The translations under genes and the position numbers were made by a program. Of a DNA stretch of 16,105 nucleotides, positions 7,420 through 16,105 are shown one piece after another. The notes beneath the pieces were generated by a model. It made no database searches. It was not told where the DNA came from and saw nothing but the letters and a program-made list of their open reading frames with translations. How positions within the stretch are numbered: the stretch's first letter is position 1; each line of letters starts with the position of its first letter. Source of the stretch: Oscillospiraceae bacterium (GTDB lineage: Bacteria > Bacillota > Clostridia > Oscillospirales > Oscillospiraceae); NCBI GenBank assembly GCA_031288675.1, contig JAITQY010000083.1, positions 1 to 16,105 on the forward strand. The letters are read 5' to 3'.

Positions 7420-10400
7420 ATGAACGGGCAAACTGCAAGACCTTTTGCAAAGCGCGTGTTATCGGCGTTTATCGCACTGACCCTCGTGTTACGACGGGGC
7501 TTCTGCCGAGAACGGAGGCGGTCGCCGCAGACGGGGATTACGAATTCCGGCTTGGATTTGAAGAGGAAGTCGTCAACAGCGGATCAGGCGGCAACGCTGA
7601 GTATAACGGAGGCGACGCGATGTATTATTCCGGCGCGGACGGCGAATCTAAATCAGCAATCGCGCTGAGTTACGCGGATTACATCGAACTTGATGATTAT
7701 GAGTTCGACTATTCACAAAGTTTTTCGGTCGCGTTTTGGATACAGTTGACCGGAGCTGGGGCAGGCGGAGACCCCGTTATAATGGGCAACAAGAACTGGG
7801 CTTCAGGCGCCAATCCCGGGTGGTGCTTTAACCATGTGGCGGCGGGGCTTAGCGTTAACTACAGTGCACAGGCTCGCGGAGACATCGTTGCCATCCCGAC
7901 AGCGGAAATGTCGGCGGGTGAATGGAATCATGTCGCGGTTACATTCAATTTTGAGGATGACGAGGTCAAGGTTTACGCGAACGGTCAAGTCGTCGGAAGC
8001 GAATCCGGAAAGCTCGGTTCGGTCAGCCTGGAGGGCGTCGGCAGGCTGTTGCTCGGTCAAGCCTATGCCAACGGTCACACCAGCGAATCGCCGAAGCTTT
8101 ACAATACATCCGGCATGTATCGTCCCTTCAACTTGGACGACTTCGTCATGGCTCAGAGGTCATTCACTCCGGCTGAGGTCTCCGAAATTTACGGAAAAAC
8201 GTCGCCTACAGAACCGTTCGTGCCGGAATCGGTCATAATCGTGCCAAGCACGTTGTCGCTTACGAAAGGCAGCACTATGCGGTTTGTGGCAGAGGTCACT
8301 GGTACAGGCGACAAGACGTCCGGCGACGATGAGGTGACGTGGACTGTGACTGGAGCGGAGTCCGAGGCAACCGTTATCGATGCCGGCGGCAACCTCACTC
8401 TTGGGGTTGACGAAACGTCTGACGCCGTCACGGTCAGGGCAACTTCAGTTCTTGACAACCAGATATTCGGCGAGGCGGTTGTAACCGTAACGGAACAGCG
8501 AACCGACGGCGGGATTACTTTTGGCGTAGTGTCGGATACTCACGTCGGCTCAAGTGATGATCTTGACGTAGGCAATAACGCTCGGGCAAAAAAGGCGTTT
8601 CAATTCTATAGCGCCCCTGCTCAGTCGTCTGACGCGGTCTTTGTTGTCGGAGATCTGACGAGCAACGGCTCGTGGCGCGAATTCTCGGTTTTCCAACGGC
8701 TGCGCGAATATCTTACTGTACCGATGATTGCGTCAATGGGCAACCACGATGAAAATCAATGGGATTATTTTGAACGGTCGACAGGCAGCCTCGCAAACGA
8801 TGTAAAAATCATCAATGGATATTACTTCATTACTGTAAGCCCTGGAGCGGGAACGCTTGATACGGCGACAATGCGGGCAACTCAGGCGTCGCAAGGAAGT
8901 TATGATTACATTGCGCAGTGGCTATCCGACCAAATAGCGGCGGCGGAAGCGGCAGACCAATCCGGGAAGAAACCTATTTTCGTGTTTTTTCATCACCCTA
9001 TGCGAGGTACACATTATCTCTCCGATGAACAGGGAGCGACAGGACTTTTTAATACTCTAAGCGGTCACTCAAACGTCGTCGCATTTTCCGGGCACACTCA
9101 CGGTGTGAACAACCATCCATTGCAGATATGGCAAGACGGCGGATTTACGACGGTCAATACCGCGGCGACCTGTGGCGGCGAGCCTGCGCAAGCTCCGCAA
9201 GCGGTCAGCGGCAACGTACCCGTTGGTATCAGCGAATCGTCTCAAGGGCTTTATGTCACCGCTGACGACGGCGGCAACGTTTCGATCAAAACTCGTGATT
9301 TTCTCAATGACCGCTGGCTTTACGATTGGACATTCAATGTAAATGAGGATCTTCCGTATACGACTGACGGGAGAAAGGCAAAATCATCGGCTCCCGAATT
9401 TGCTTCCGATGCACAAATCCGCATTACAAAGATAAATATGACGGATATCGAATTCGAGTTTGACCGCGCCGAAGTTACGGACGGCGAAGTAGCGGACTTC
9501 GATTATTACTACCGCTATGTATTTCTGAACAAAGCAACAGGAGTGGTTGAAAAAGAGCAGAACGACTGGTCAGGGTGGTATCTTGTGAATTCGCCGCGCG
9601 TGATAGCAAGAGAAATACGTGGACTGACGCGCGCGACAGAATACGAGCTTCGTATTTACGCCGTGAACGCTTACGGATTGGAGAGCGGCGAGTATCTTTC
9701 AAAGACGTTTTCGACAACGGCGGTTGACAATACTTACCACACGGTTATCGACTACAAGCTAACGTTCGGTGATACTCTTGACAACAAAGGCACGGCTCCG
9801 GACGCGGTGGAAATGTTCGGACTGGAATCCAAACCTGAAAACTATATACCGACTGCGGCGTACGGTTCGGGAAAGCACGGCAATGCAATACATCTGCAGC
9901 CGAACAACTTTGTTACGCTTGACGGCGGAAGTGAGATGATTGATTACAATCAAAGCTTTTCGTTTGCGATGTGGGTAAATGTGGAATACGTTCGCGTGGA
10001 CGGAGATCCCGTTCTTCTCAGCAATAAGAATGTGGATTCTTCAGATAATAAAGGGTTCGCGGTCTACAAAGAGGACGGAAATAGGTGGCTGTCGCTGACG
10101 TTTTCACCGACAAGCGGATTGCCGGGTACGCTGCGGCTGATTGAGCTTACTCCTACGGCATGGATCGTGAACGACAAGTCATTCGAGACAGACGAATGGA
10201 TTCATATAGCCGCAACGTTCGACTACTCAAACAATAAAATAACCGCCTATGTCAACGGAATAAAAGTAGGTGAGGCTGACGCAAACCTTACGGGGGGCAT
10301 TGGAGGAATAACTGGCGAGGGGAAGAACAAGAGTACCTTTTTAGGTTCGTCTCCGTGGAATTACACGGAGGAACACGGCGGTTACAACGGTAGCGGAAGT

Positions 10401-11618
10401 ACGAACGATGTTATGCATAATGGCGTACTCGAACCCCGCAAGACAATCAGCTTTTTGGCGGACGATTTTATCATGTCATCCTGTATATTCAATTATGAAG
10501 AAATTGCGGAAATCATGGGAGATATTGATGCGGTTCCGCAGCATTATACCGTGACGTTTGATACAGACGGCGGAGAGCCGCAACCCGTCGCGCAGGAAAT
10601 ATATGTGGGACGTTCCGTTGCCGTTCCTGTAGAGCCTTCACAAGTCGGACTGTCATTTGCCGGTTGGTATGTCGGTGAAGATCAATTTGATTTTGACGCG
10701 GAGACAGTCGGCGGGAATCTTGCGCTTATAGCTAAATGGGATTCAATTAACCATCTCACCGTAACGGCGGAAAGAGGAGGTAGTATCATAACAGACGCAA
10801 GCGGCAATTATGCGGCGGGTACTATTGTAAACATATCAGCCCGCGCAAACAGCGGTTATAGGTTCAGCGGGTGGACTTCAACGGGCGGCGGTTCGTTTGC
10901 CAATGCCGGAAGCGCGAATACAACATTTACCATGCCGGATAATGATGCGGTAATTACGGCAAACTTTACCTATGCCGGTTCAGGCAGCTCCGGCGGGGCA
11001 AGCGGCAACGGCTCATCTACGTCTTCGTCGGCGAGCAGCGCGGGTTCAACCACAAATTCGTCTTTGCAGAATCCGTTTAAGGATGTTAGCAAGGACGCCT
11101 GGTACTATTACGACATTGAATACGTCTGTGCGCACAACATTTTCGGCGGAACGGAAACCGATATGTTCTCTCCGGAGATTAGTATGACGCGTGGTATGAT
11201 TGCCGCCGTACTCTGGCGTGCGGCGGGCAGCCCGAATGTTTCCGGCGATCCTTTCAACGACGTTGACAGCGCGGCGTACTACTCGGCTGCTACGGTGTGG
11301 GCGCGGTCTTTGGGCATTATCAATGGAGTTGGCGGCGGCAATTATGCTCCTAATAATCCGATTATGAGACAGGATTTGGCGGTTATACTCTATAATTTCG
11401 CCAGAATTACTGGGCGGACACTACCCGCATTAAGGGAGTATCCCGGTTACCGTGACGATTCCAGCACTGCCAATTACGCGAAAGAAGCGATTGAAGCGCT
11501 ATGCCGGAGCGGAGTTATCAGCGGCAAGAACGATAACCTCTTTGACCCGAAAGGTCTGGCGACAAGAGCTGAGGTTGCCGCGATGCTTCACAGGTTATTG
11601 GAGGCAACGGGAAAATAG
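7420..11618 (+). CDS. S-layer-anchored multidomain metallophosphoesterase, frameshifted in the signal peptide
   Basis: The start at 7420 has AGGAGG six bases upstream and opens a signal peptide (KRVLSAFIALTLVL). The frame then breaks: the continuation TTGLLPRTEAVAADG is in the -1 frame from 7491, giving about 1,399 residues if repaired. Approximate domains in repaired numbering: laminin-G/concanavalin-like 40-255; Ig-like 265-360; calcineurin-like phosphoesterase 366-590 with metal-binding motifs SDTH, GDL, GNHDE, HH and GHTHG; fibronectin-like 660-770; second laminin-G-like 775-1035; InlB-type repeat 1041-1110; divergent repeat 1114-1185; Ser/Gly linker; three SLH domains 1219-1399. The SLH domains predict binding to cell-wall polymer, so the enzyme should act outside the cell. 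The substrate is unknown. The first in-frame ATG after the break (7620) has an SD-like GGAGG but would lose the signal peptide. Confidence 0.85.
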
Positions 11619-11626
11619 AATTATAG

Positions 11627-11657
11627 CCCTGCGGGAGCGATTACCCACAGGGTTTTT
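11627..11657 (+). terminator. Intrinsic terminator of the surface phosphoesterase gene
   Basis: CCCTGCGGG (11627-11635) pairs with CCCACAGGG (11644-11652) with one C-A mismatch, followed by TTTTT (11653-11657). It starts nine bases after the stop codon. Confidence 0.8.
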
Positions 11658-11741
11658 CTATAACAATTCAAAGTCTGAAAAAACTTTAGACAGCGGTTTA
11701 CAGCTTACCTCCGCGCAGGCGGCTGTGGGAAGGGGATATAG

Positions 11742-11767
11742 AAAAAGGCGGGGATGTCCCCGCCTTT
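11742..11767 (-). terminator. Intrinsic terminator of the leftward two-gene unit
   Basis: AAAGGCGGGGA (11744-11754) and TCCCCGCCTTT (11757-11767) form a perfect 11-bp stem with a two-base centre. Read on the minus strand the stem is followed by a run of five T (including the end of the stem), 20 bases past the ABC transporter stop. It faces the terminator of the rightward gene about 85 bases away. Confidence 0.85.
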
Positions 11768-11786
11768 AAGTTTGAGCAATGAACGA

Positions 11787-13625
11787 TTAATCGTCGTCAT
11801 CGTCGAGCTTGCGCTCTTCAATGTGATAGGTGCCGTTAGGCTCGCCTTCCGCAACCAGGAGACGGTTGTGGAATTTCTGCAAGCTGGAACGGTGACCGAT
11901 AGAGATAATCGTGGCGTCGCGCGCGAGTTCCATAAGCATTGAGTACAGCGCTTCTTCGGACGGCTCATCCATACTTGCCGTAGCTTCGTCGAAGAACATA
12001 TAATCAGCGCCCATAAGTAACGCACGGGCGATACCGACACGCTGCTGCTCACCGCCGGAAAGAAGCGTGTTCCAGTGCTGGATTTCGTCAATACGGTTTA
12101 CAAACTGCGGCAAACCGACTTGCTCTAAAGTCTGCTTGATTACCTCGCGGTCATAGGTGTCCGCAGGAAGCGGATAGCTGACTGCCTCGACAAGCGTTCC
12201 AATCGGGAAGTAGGGACGCTGCGGGAGAACGATAATCTTCTTGCCGTCCGGAAGTTTGACCTCGCCCTTAGCGAGCGGCCAAATACCGCTGATGGCGCGG
12301 AACAGCGTAGTCTTACCTGCGCCGGTACGACCCTTGATGAGGATCTTTTCGCCCGGTTTGAGTTCGATATGGTCGGCAGTGATCTGTACTTTGCCGGTCG
12401 GCAAGCTGACAGCTATGTCGTCCACAACTATCTTGTTATCCGGAGCCTTGAGAATCTTCAGCTCACTGTGTTCCGTGATTTCAATCGTGCGGTCATAGTT
12501 ATCGTTGAACGCGTACAGACGGTCGATAACCGCGATGTACGCGGCAAGCCCCATATACTGGGTCTGGAACCATTTGAAGCCTGTAACGACGTTGGAGAAC
12601 GCGGTAGCGATAAGGTTGAACTGACCGTAGCTGGTGATGCCCTGATTCAGCCACAGCCACGCAGGTCCGAGGATAAGCGTGAACATCATCGCGTCCACGT
12701 ACACAAGCATGCCAGTCACAATACCGAAGCGCATTGTTACGCCCATCGTGCGGAAGGTATTCATAACGCTGTCGCCGAAGATGCTCATCAAGCGACCGTG
12801 CTCAACCTGCTCGCCTTTAAGAAGGGCGATTTGCTCACTGTTTTCGCGGAAGCGAACGAGGGAGAAACGGAAGTTAGCGTCATACATTTGCTGGTTATAA
12901 GTTAGGCGTGTTTGAGCTCTGCCCATAAGGTGAGCGACAGTTGTGGTAACAATTGCCCATACCAGAGACAGTACTACGAGATAGCCGGGGAATTCGAGAT
13001 GCGTACCGGTTCCCATAATATAGCGTCCGTTTTCGGCGAATTGACTGCCGAGTACAAGAGGCACATTGGAGTAGCCCCACAGAACTACGATATACGTACC
13101 CAGCGATAAAAGGTTCTGAACGAAACTGAATGAGAAAGTCCAGGTGCTACTAATAAATAAAGTGATGTCTTCTGTGATACGCTGATCGGGGTTATCGGTT
13201 TCGTTGCCGGTTAGCGTCATCTTATAATGGCTGTGATGTTCAAGCCATAGGCGCAGGTAACGTGCCGTCATCCACCGCCTCCAGCGGATTGAAATCCACG
13301 CTGAGATGTAAACGTTAAATGAGCCGGTAAAAATCATCGCCGCGCCGACGAGAAGGAATACATAAATCTGCTGACGCCATAAGTTAACGTCTTTGTTGAC
13401 CAACGCGTTTGTCCAGTCCTGATTCCAAATGACCATACGCAGACCGACGAAGTTGGTCAAAACCATTACGGTGATATTGATTGCAAGTAAAATGAGGGAT
13501 CCCCATTTTTCCTCCGAGTGTACCCAGTAGGGAGCGGCGATCTTCCATATACGTTTGACAACCTCTCCGAACTTTTGTTTTTTCATTTGGTGCCCTGAAA
13601 AGGCACTCATTACGCTCTGACCCAC
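11787..13625 (-). CDS. ABC transporter, fused permease/ATPase of the SbmA-BacA-YddA (ABCD) type
   Basis: This 612-residue half-transporter has an N-terminal membrane domain (several hydrophobic segments between about residues 40 and 370) and a C-terminal ATPase. The NPDQRITEDI segment (145-154) is characteristic of the SbmA/BacA/peroxisomal ABCD membrane domain. Walker A GRTGAGKT is at 432-439, Q-loop Gln469, signature LSGGEQQRVGIARAL from 522, Walker B YMFFDE at 542-547 and the switch histidine at 578. It should work as a homodimer. Relatives import vitamin B12 or peptides in mycobacteria and move peptide antibiotics; the substrate here is not known. The GTG start at 13625 is chosen because AGGAGG (13634-13639) lies eight bases before it. 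The protein ends in five aspartates. It follows the surface-protein gene by 58 bases, so the two are probably co-transcribed. Confidence 0.88.
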   Translation of the reverse strand: MGQSVMSAFSGHQMKKQKFGEVVKRIWKIAAPYWVHSEEKWGSLILLAINITVMVLTNFVGLRMVIWNQDWTNALVNKDVNLWRQQIYVFLLVGAAMIFTGSFNVYISAWISIRWRRWMTARYLRLWLEHHSHYKMTLTGNETDNPDQRITEDITLFISSTWTFSFSFVQNLLSLGTYIVVLWGYSNVPLVLGSQFAENGRYIMGTGTHLEFPGYLVVLSLVWAIVTTTVAHLMGRAQTRLTYNQQMYDANFRFSLVRFRENSEQIALLKGEQVEHGRLMSIFGDSVMNTFRTMGVTMRFGIVTGMLVYVDAMMFTLILGPAWLWLNQGITSYGQFNLIATAFSNVVTGFKWFQTQYMGLAAYIAVIDRLYAFNDNYDRTIEITEHSELKILKAPDNKIVVDDIAVSLPTGKVQITADHIELKPGEKILIKGRTGAGKTTLFRAISGIWPLAKGEVKLPDGKKIIVLPQRPYFPIGTLVEAVSYPLPADTYDREVIKQTLEQVGLPQFVNRIDEIQHWNTLLSGGEQQRVGIARALLMGADYMFFDEATASMDEPSEEALYSMLMELARDATIISIGHRSSLQKFHNRLLVAEGEPNGTYHIEERKLDDDDD

Positions 13626-13683
13626 GTGTAATTCCTCCTAATTAGAATTTGTGGTTTCCCATATTTTTTGCGGAGAGATTTAG

Positions 13684-15642
13684 TTAATCAATGCTGAACT
13701 TCGCTTGAGCAAACTTAACGCCGCCGCCGCTGAGTTCTTTGCGCTGAGCGAATAATACGACGATAAAAAGAGGAATCGCCGCGCCAAGACCGACAAATAC
13801 GATTATCGCAAGGCTGCGTCCGTTACGTCCGCCGAACAGCGTATAGTCAGGACCTACAGCATTGGAAGAACCGTCAATCGGGATTGCGGTTTGACCCGGA
13901 GCGGTCATTCCGGCTGATCCGGAAATAATCGCAACTCCTTTAGCCTGAGCCGCCGGGATAACCAGTTTTCCGTCAATGTTCGTAACGCCAAGTACATTTC
14001 CGTCAAAGTCGGTCACAGTAGCGTTGGCTACAGGAGCATAGATATACGAGAATGACGAGTAGTCCATAGCCTGACTGCGGACAGTGAGTTCAAAATCACC
14101 TGTGTCAGGATTGATTACTCCGAACGGAGACAATAACGTTGCTCCGCCGAACGCGTTAGCGGTAATGTTAAAGATAACATTATCGCCGTTCTCAAGTTTG
14201 AACTCGTTAGCGGTGCCGGAAAGTACTCCGTGATTGAATATAATCGTCGGGTTGGCGGCAACGCCCCAAGCTTTGGTAATGGTGTACATATTGTAAGTGG
14301 TATCCATACCGTCGGCGAAACCTGCCTCTGCTCCGCCCGGATAGAATGCGTCGTGTGCCGCTTTGAACGCGTCGATAACGGTATCCTTGCCGCTTTCCAG
14401 CGCGAACGGATATGCCGCAAGTACCAGTTTGCCCTCTAAGCTGACAGATACTGTAACAACCTTATTGCCTGTCGGGTAGGTTTCCGGAAGTGCCGGGTAG
14501 CCTGCCGCAGGAGCAGCTGCTATAGGCGCGGGGGCGGGAGCCGGAACGCTGCCGCCGGTGCCAAGAAGCACATAGCTGAATCCGCTTGAACCGACTAACA
14601 CATAATACGTACCTTCAGTTACTGCGTCGGCACTGCTGACTTCCGTGTAACCAGTTACGCTTGCCGGAGCGGGAATGGTTGCGTAAGCCGCGTCAAACAG
14701 ACCGTAGATTACGGTGCCGTCGATAATTCCGTTTCCGTCAAGAGCCGGATCGTAGCTGCCGGCTGCCATCGGCCATACGCCTACTTGGAACGCGGTAGCG
14801 AGTTCCGGAGGAACGCCGTTTCCGACTGACGAAGCGGCAGGGGGCGTCACGGCGGATGTGCCGTCAGCGCCGAGAATAACATAGTTGAATCCGCTTGAAC
14901 CCATTAAGACGTAGTATGAGCCGGCTGTAATGGCGTCCGCGCTTCCGACAGACGTGTATCCGGTCACGCTTGCCGGAACCGGAATGGTTGCGTAAGCCGC
15001 ATCGAACAGACCGTAAATTACAGCTCCGTCCGGAATTCCGTTGCCGTCAAGCGCCGGGTCATAAGTGCCGGCTGCCATCGGCCATGTGCCGACCGAAAAT
15101 GCAGTTGTGAGTTCGGCGGGAACATCGCTGCCGTTCGCTGCCGGAGCGGCTGCAGGCGTTTCATCCGCGGCAGCTGCGGGCGCTCCGCCGGCAGCAAGGT
15201 TTGTGATAGGATCAGTTGCCGCTGCGACGCCCTGAGCGTACGTGGGGTCTGACGCCTTCATAAATGTTGCAAACGGACCGTTTACCGTGTCTTCTGTAAG
15301 ATATAACGCTCCGCCGTTTATTTCGCCTGCCGTCACAGCTGTTCCGGCGGTGAACGTTGTCGGAGTTTGGGCGTAAGTCGTCATATCCGTGAATACAAGC
15401 GTAGTATCTGCACTAAACGTGACGGTGCTGTCGTCGTTTATGTACATAGAATACGCCATTTGCGCAGGGTTAAAAACAAAACCTGCATACGAATACACTT
15501 CATAAGGGTTTGTAATAGTAACCTGCAAATCTGATTTTTCGGGGAACGCAATAGTAATGTCCTCTGCTGCGCTTGCCGGCGAAACCGCAATAAGCGGCAT
15601 CATCACCAACATCGCAAGGAATAATGCGAACAACCTTTTCAT
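13684..15642 (-). CDS. Large membrane-anchored surface protein with tandem repeats and a DUF4430-like domain
   Basis: This is a 652-residue exported protein. A signal peptide (MKRLFALFLAMLV to ASAA, cleavage near residue 26) is followed by an uncharacterised domain to about 135, an Ala/Pro-rich linker, two copies of a repeat (174-260 and 277-363), another Pro/Ala linker, and a domain at about 393-495 with VTVSVSLEGKLV, KDTVIDAFKAA and KLENGDNVIFN. That last pattern resembles the transcobalamin-like C-terminal (DUF4430) fold. A carboxypeptidase-regulatory-like segment (about 536-565) and one membrane helix (610-632) with a short basic tail complete it. The ATG at 15642 is chosen over the longer frame at 15693 because it has GGGAGG upstream and begins the signal peptide, while 15693 lies only about nine bases from the predicted transcript start. 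Function is unproven; a ligand-capture partner for the adjacent ABC transporter is an inference. Confidence 0.75.
   Translation of the reverse strand: MKRLFALFLAMLVMMPLIAVSPASAAEDITIAFPEKSDLQVTITNPYEVYSYAGFVFNPAQMAYSMYINDDSTVTFSADTTLVFTDMTTYAQTPTTFTAGTAVTAGEINGGALYLTEDTVNGPFATFMKASDPTYAQGVAAATDPITNLAAGGAPAAAADETPAAAPAANGSDVPAELTTAFSVGTWPMAAGTYDPALDGNGIPDGAVIYGLFDAAYATIPVPASVTGYTSVGSADAITAGSYYVLMGSSGFNYVILGADGTSAVTPPAASSVGNGVPPELATAFQVGVWPMAAGSYDPALDGNGIIDGTVIYGLFDAAYATIPAPASVTGYTEVSSADAVTEGTYYVLVGSSGFSYVLLGTGGSVPAPAPAPIAAAPAAGYPALPETYPTGNKVVTVSVSLEGKLVLAAYPFALESGKDTVIDAFKAAHDAFYPGGAEAGFADGMDTTYNMYTITKAWGVAANPTIIFNHGVLSGTANEFKLENGDNVIFNITANAFGGATLLSPFGVINPDTGDFELTVRSQAMDYSSFSYIYAPVANATVTDFDGNVLGVTNIDGKLVIPAAQAKGVAIISGSAGMTAPGQTAIPIDGSSNAVGPDYTLFGGRNGRSLAIIVFVGLGAAIPLFIVVLFAQRKELSGGGVKFAQAKFSID
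14554..14814 (-). repeat. Second copy of the intragenic surface repeat
   Basis: This codes for residues 277-363 of the surface protein, beginning VPPELATAFQVG and containing the acidic DPALDGNGIID loop. It matches the first copy at 309-base spacing, including an identical 20-base stretch starting at 14672 here and 14981 in the other copy. Confidence 0.85.
14863..15123 (-). repeat. First copy of the intragenic surface repeat
   Basis: This codes for residues 174-260, beginning VPAELTTAFSVG, with the acidic DPALDGNGIPD loop and the YYVLMGSSGF strand region. Its relation to the second copy suggests an in-frame tandem duplication of 103 codons. Confidence 0.85.
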
Positions 15643-15708
15643 CGTAGGATGTTCCTCCCAAAATAATATTTTGCTCGTGGATTCAGTTCTCACGAACTTA
15701 TGGATTGG

Positions 15709-15737
15709 ATACTATCACAAAGAACCCTTGTTGTCAA
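15709..15737 (-). promoter_or_regulatory. Sigma-A promoter of the surface protein / ABC transporter unit
   Basis: On the minus strand TTGACA (15732-15737) is followed by a 17-base spacer and TAGTAT (15709-15714), with TGTG one base before the -10 (extended -10) and a long A-rich run just upstream of the -35 (15740-15757) that looks like an UP element. The predicted transcript starts near 15702, about 60 bases before the ATG at 15642. This should be a strong promoter. Confidence 0.75.
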
Positions 15738-15876
15738 GCATTTTTTTTTGGTTTTTATTACAATTGAATAGACTATTACGTTAAGTTAATGATGTATTAA
15801 TATTATATTAACGAAGTTTTAACGATTGACAAAATGTAATTACCTGTATTTGGTTCGGCGGAGTTTTATGCTGTAC

Positions 15877-15905
15877 TTGAGAGGCAGTAATTATAATAGT
15901 ATATA
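15877..15905 (+). promoter_or_regulatory. Candidate upstream rightward promoter
   Basis: TTGAGA (15877-15882), a 17-base spacer and TATATA (15900-15905) match the sigma-A consensus at five and four positions. It is weaker than the promoter 127 bases downstream and may be chance in AT-rich sequence. Confidence 0.35.
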
Positions 15906-16003
15906 AGATTGAAGAAAAATTACATTGAATATGTCTGATTTTGTGCCTTAGAGTTCTCCGCGTCTGGCTTGCTAAAATTTTTTTCGCAAATTAAAAAAAG
16001 TGC

Positions 16004-16032
16004 TTGACAAGAGGGCGGAGGTGTGCTATAGT
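16004..16032 (+). promoter_or_regulatory. Strong rightward sigma-A promoter at the window edge
   Basis: TTGACA (16004-16009), a 17-base spacer and TATAGT (16027-16032), with TGTG (16022-16025) forming an extended -10 and A/T tracts just upstream. Transcription should start near 16039 and run off the right edge; the gene it serves is not in the window. Confidence 0.8.
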
Positions 16033-16105
16033 AACAAAGCTGTCGCTGAGAGGGGTCGAAAAAAGGTAGAGGTTAGGGAAGCGCGTGCGGGACTGTTTGG
16101 GAAAA

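Larger units (their letters stand above)
15740..16105. other. AT-rich intergenic region with divergent promoters
   Basis: No coding frame is convincing here. The region is AT-rich, with the leftward UP-like A tract at 15740-15757 and two candidate rightward promoters (15877-15905 and 16004-16032). The final 70 bases are a G-rich leader of unknown identity that is cut by the window edge. Confidence 0.6.

Noticed and set aside
7420..7668. A separate 82-residue protein in the first frame of the phosphoesterase gene
   Set aside because: After the first 24 residues it becomes Arg/Ser-rich non-family sequence, while the other frame continues the signal peptide and laminin-G domain; it is a frameshift product, not a gene.
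12369..12905. 178-residue plus-strand open frame
   Set aside because: It is antisense to the ABC transporter gene and carries no domain or start signal.
15643..15693. N-terminal extension of the surface protein starting at 15693
   Set aside because: It begins about nine bases from the predicted transcript start, has no ribosome binding site, and would bury the signal peptide behind 17 polar residues.
16033..16105. Lysine riboswitch (L-box)
   Set aside because: Only a short AGGTAGAGGTT match is seen; the following bases do not fit the expected core and the region is cut by the window edge.

Overview
The window looks like a piece of chromosome from a Gram-positive, anaerobic-type Bacillota (Clostridia-like) bacterium, possibly from a metagenome. 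The evidence is roughly 50% GC by eye, strong AGGAGG-type ribosome binding sites, a lipoprotein-anchored solute-binding protein, SLH (S-layer homology) domains, InlB-type repeats and sigma-A promoters with TRTG-extended -10 boxes. No RNA genes, CRISPR arrays, transposases or phage genes were seen.

Left part (318-7310, + strand): a compact operon for uptake and breakdown of 2-aminoethylphosphonate (AEP). It encodes a lipoprotein binding protein, an ABC ATPase, a fused two-domain permease, phosphonoacetaldehyde hydrolase (PhnX), a saccharopine-dehydrogenase-like oxidoreductase split into two overlapping frames, and AEP:pyruvate transaminase (PhnW). PhnW turns AEP plus pyruvate into phosphonoacetaldehyde plus alanine; PhnX then cleaves the C-P bond to give acetaldehyde and phosphate. 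Most junctions overlap or are a few bases long. A 12-bp hairpin lies between binding protein and ATPase, and a clear intrinsic terminator closes the operon. The saccharopine-dehydrogenase-like gene is not part of the textbook PhnW/PhnX route.

Middle (7420-11618, + strand): one very large exported protein (about 1,399 aa once an apparent -1 frameshift inside the signal peptide is repaired). It has a laminin-G-like domain, an Ig-like domain, a calcineurin-like metallophosphoesterase, a fibronectin-like region, a second laminin-G-like domain, InlB-type repeats and three SLH domains. It is probably an S-layer-anchored phosphoesterase. Its place right after the AEP operon suggests, as a hypothesis, that it frees AEP or phosphate from extracellular phosphonate or phosphate esters for import.

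Right part (11742-15737, - strand): a convergent two-gene unit with its own strong promoter and terminator. It encodes a large membrane-anchored surface protein with two 103-aa-period repeats and a region resembling the transcobalamin-like DUF4430 fold, followed by a half-size ABC transporter of the SbmA/BacA/YddA (ABCD) type. The last 400 bases hold divergent promoters; one strong promoter drives an unidentified leader that runs off the right edge.
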